From a virus, in IMG/VR virus record IMGVR_UViG_3300025769_000502, positions 1 to 31,497 of that record: a stretch of DNA of 31,497 nt. The stretch is one strand, 5' to 3'. Under the pieces are notes generated by a model. That model was not told where the DNA came from. It did no database searches and was given only the letters and a program-made list of their open reading frames with translations. Both the position numbers and the translations under genes were made by a program. Each line of letters opens with the position of its first letter. Position 1 is the stretch's first letter. Below, in pieces: positions 29,851 to 31,497 of the stretch.

Positions 29851-30386
29851 TGAATCATAAGATTGAAGTATTTGATGATTTTATTCCATACGATAGAATG
29901 GAAAGAATTTACGATTTTTGTCATAATTCATCATTTAAATTAGGTTGGGCTGATGGCAATAGTGATGAAAAAAGAAAATTAAAGAATCTACATAGTCCTT
30001 GGAGTTTTGATGATTTAGATAGATCACAATTGTTACAATATATAGGTCCTGTTTTACAAAAATCAAAAAATTTTAATCACTTATCTGTTGACGACATTTA
30101 TTTAACAGCTTGTAATTTATGTACTCCTGCTGATACCTTTTTTGCCCACACTCACGCTGATACAGATACTTTGTTATATTATCCTAATTTACATTGGGAA
30201 GATGGTTGGGAAGGTGAAACGAGATTTTTAGATAAGAACAATAGAGATGAAATTATTTACACAACAATATATAAACCTGGAAGAATTATATTATTTGACG
30301 GAGAGATACCACATATAATAGGAACACAATCAATATCTGGTCCTAAATATAGGTTTACTGTTGGTGTTTTTTTCAAGCGTAAATAA
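29850..30386 (+). CDS. 2OG-Fe(II) dioxygenase between uvsY and uvsW
   Basis: A 178-residue oxygenase. The metal site is H102-A-D104 in FFAHTHADTDTLLYYPN (H100 is a second candidate), with distal H155 in GRIILFDGEIPHIIGTQS and R168 in GPKYRFTVGVFF for 2OG. The segment HWEDGWEGETRFLD (residues 115-128) is a characteristic P4H-like strand pair, where GGE/GET marks the hydroxylase core. The N-terminus KIEVFDDFIPYDRMERIYDF matches the oxygenase at 15837. It overlaps uvsY by one base and touches uvsW, so it is embedded in the recombination operon and is probably expressed earlier than the other oxygenases. The substrate is unknown. Confidence 0.85.
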   Translation: MNHKIEVFDDFIPYDRMERIYDFCHNSSFKLGWADGNSDEKRKLKNLHSPWSFDDLDRSQLLQYIGPVLQKSKNFNHLSVDDIYLTACNLCTPADTFFAHTHADTDTLLYYPNLHWEDGWEGETRFLDKNNRDEIIYTTIYKPGRIILFDGEIPHIIGTQSISGPKYRFTVGVFFKRK

Positions 30387-31497
30387 ATGACAACCACCAG
30401 ATATATCATAGTAGATAAAAAAAACGAAGTCTATCTTAAAATAGAAGCAGACGCTGATATTCGCAGAGAGCTTGGTGAATACTTTACGTTTGAGGTACCA
30501 GGATATAAGTTTATGCCTCAATATCGTAATAGAGTATGGGACGGAAAGATAAGACTTTTTTCATACGCCACAGGTCAAATTTATGCTGGTTTATATCCTT
30601 ATATAGTAGATTGGTGTAACAAAAATGATGTACAAGTTGTAGATGGAACTAAAATAAAAGATACCAAAGTAGATGAAGAATTATTACCTAATTTTTTAAA
30701 AGCATTAAAGTTACCTTTAGAAGTAAGAGATTATCAGTTAGAAGCTTTTAAATATTCTATTAAAAAAGGTAGATGTTTATTAGTATCGCCTACTGCGTCA
30801 GGTAAGTCTTTAATAATATATCTAATGTTGGTATTTAATTTATTAAGATTAAAAGATACTAAACAAGATAAAATATTAATAATTGTACCTACTACTTCTT
30901 TGGTAGAACAGCTATTTAAAGACTTTAAAGATTATGGTTATAATAGTTTAAAAAATGTACACAGAATATACTCTGGCCACGATAAAGAAACAAGTAAAAG
31001 GGTTATAATATCTACTTGGCAATCTATTTACAATATGCCAAAAAAATGGTTTAAACAATTTGGTATGATTATAGGTGATGAAGCTCATTTATTCAAAGCA
31101 GTTTCGTTAACTAAAATTATGACTAAACTAGAAGATTGTAAGTATAGAGTTGGTCTAACAGGAACTTTAGATGGTACAAAAACACATAAACTTGTATTAG
31201 AGGGTTTGTTTGGAACTGTAAATAAGGTTGTATCTACAAGTGAATTACAAGAAAAGAAACAATTAGCAGATTTAAAAATTATGTGTTTAGTATTACAACA
31301 CGATAAAACAGCTCGTCATTTTTTAAAAGAAAAAAGTTACCAAGAAGAAATGGAATACCTTGTTTCTAATGAAAAAAGAAATAAATATATAAGGAATCTT
31401 TGTCTTTCTTTACAAGGCAATTCTTTATGCTTATTTCAATACGTTGAAAAACACGGTGAGATTCTTAAAGAGTTAATCGAAGATAAAGCACAGAATA
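30387..31497 (+). CDS. uvsW: UvsW helicase, N-terminal part (cut by window edge)
   Basis: Begins at ATG 30387, directly after the preceding stop (30384-30386), and stays open to the window end (370 codons). T4 UvsW is about 500 residues, so the C-terminal RecA domain is cut. The N-terminal region (YFTFEVPGYKFMPQYRNRVW, DGKIRLFSYATGQIYAGLYP) is the UvsW DNA-binding wing. Next come the Q-like motif EVRDYQLEAF, Walker A SPTASGKSL, VPTTSLVEQLFKDF, and the DEAH box IGDEAHLFKA, followed by GLTGTLDGT (motif III). It is an SF2 helicase that unwinds R-loops and branched recombination intermediates and converts replication modes. It lies in the classic uvsY-uvsW order, with an oxygenase inserted between. 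Confidence 0.93.
   Translation, partial: MTTTRYIIVDKKNEVYLKIEADADIRRELGEYFTFEVPGYKFMPQYRNRVWDGKIRLFSYATGQIYAGLYPYIVDWCNKNDVQVVDGTKIKDTKVDEELLPNFLKALKLPLEVRDYQLEAFKYSIKKGRCLLVSPTASGKSLIIYLMLVFNLLRLKDTKQDKILIIVPTTSLVEQLFKDFKDYGYNSLKNVHRIYSGHDKETSKRVIISTWQSIYNMPKKWFKQFGMIIGDEAHLFKAVSLTKIMTKLEDCKYRVGLTGTLDGTKTHKLVLEGLFGTVNKVVSTSELQEKKQLADLKIMCLVLQHDKTARHFLKEKSYQEEMEYLVSNEKRNKYIRNLCLSLQGNSLCLFQYVEKHGEILKELIEDKAQN

Noticed and set aside
1-31497. tRNA genes
   Set aside because: No cloverleaf-like intergenic segment was noticed. The gaps are short (largest 135 bp) and A+T-rich, apart from the terminator hairpin.

Overview
The window is a contiguous piece of a T4-like contractile-tailed phage genome (T4-type superfamily, former Myoviridae). 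All convincing genes lie on the + strand and are tightly packed, often with 1-nt stop/start overlaps. The DNA is strongly A+T-rich (about two thirds A+T by eye) and Arg is mostly AGA. The gene order 13-14-15-(16)-17-18-19-20-67-21-22-23-3-uvsY-uvsW is the core order of marine T4-like phages. Low GC, absence of tRNA genes here, and the mix of 2-oxoglutarate (2OG) oxygenases, a carbamoyltransferase and marine-type structural proteins suggest a marine host such as a SAR11-type (Pelagibacter) bacterium or a picocyanobacterium. The host is an inference. Both window ends cut genes: a fibre-like protein on the left and uvsW on the right.

Region 1 (1-10747) is an adsorption/fibre region in the place where T4 has genes 10-12 and wac. 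It holds small beta-rich virion proteins, a protein with Ig-like domains and a glycine-rich C-terminus (1125-2723), and two long repeat-built fibre proteins (4822-7137 and 7604-10288), with short proteins that share their N- or C-terminal modules. Region 2 (10787-18081) is the neck and DNA-packaging region: gp13, gp14, gp15, terminase small subunit gp16 and large subunit gp17. It is interrupted by three consecutive 2OG-Fe(II) oxygenase-like genes, a ParB-like gene overlapping gene 16, and a fourth oxygenase. Region 3 (18217-26827) is the tail and head morphogenesis region: sheath gp18, tube gp19, portal gp20, core protein gp67, a small unknown protein, a pair of related small virion proteins, protease gp21, scaffold gp22 and major capsid gp23. 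It ends in the only clear intrinsic terminator. Region 4 (26900-31497) has a small exported Cys-containing protein, gp3 (tail completion), a NodU-type carbamoyltransferase behind its own sigma70-like promoter, UvsY, a fifth oxygenase, and the N-terminal 370 residues of UvsW.

Two regulatory classes are visible. T4-type late promoter boxes (TATAAATA or close variants) sit before most structural transcription units. A bacterial promoter (TTGACT-17 bp-TATAAT) precedes the carbamoyltransferase and would serve the recombination block. A notable pattern is that several promoter boxes lie only 5-6 nt before an ATG that has no Shine-Dalgarno sequence, which predicts leaderless mRNAs.

The best candidate for an undescribed system is the set of five diverse 2OG oxygenases, the ParB-like protein and the carbamoyltransferase embedded in the packaging/structural and recombination genes. 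What they modify (virion protein, glycan or nucleic acid) cannot be told from the sequence.
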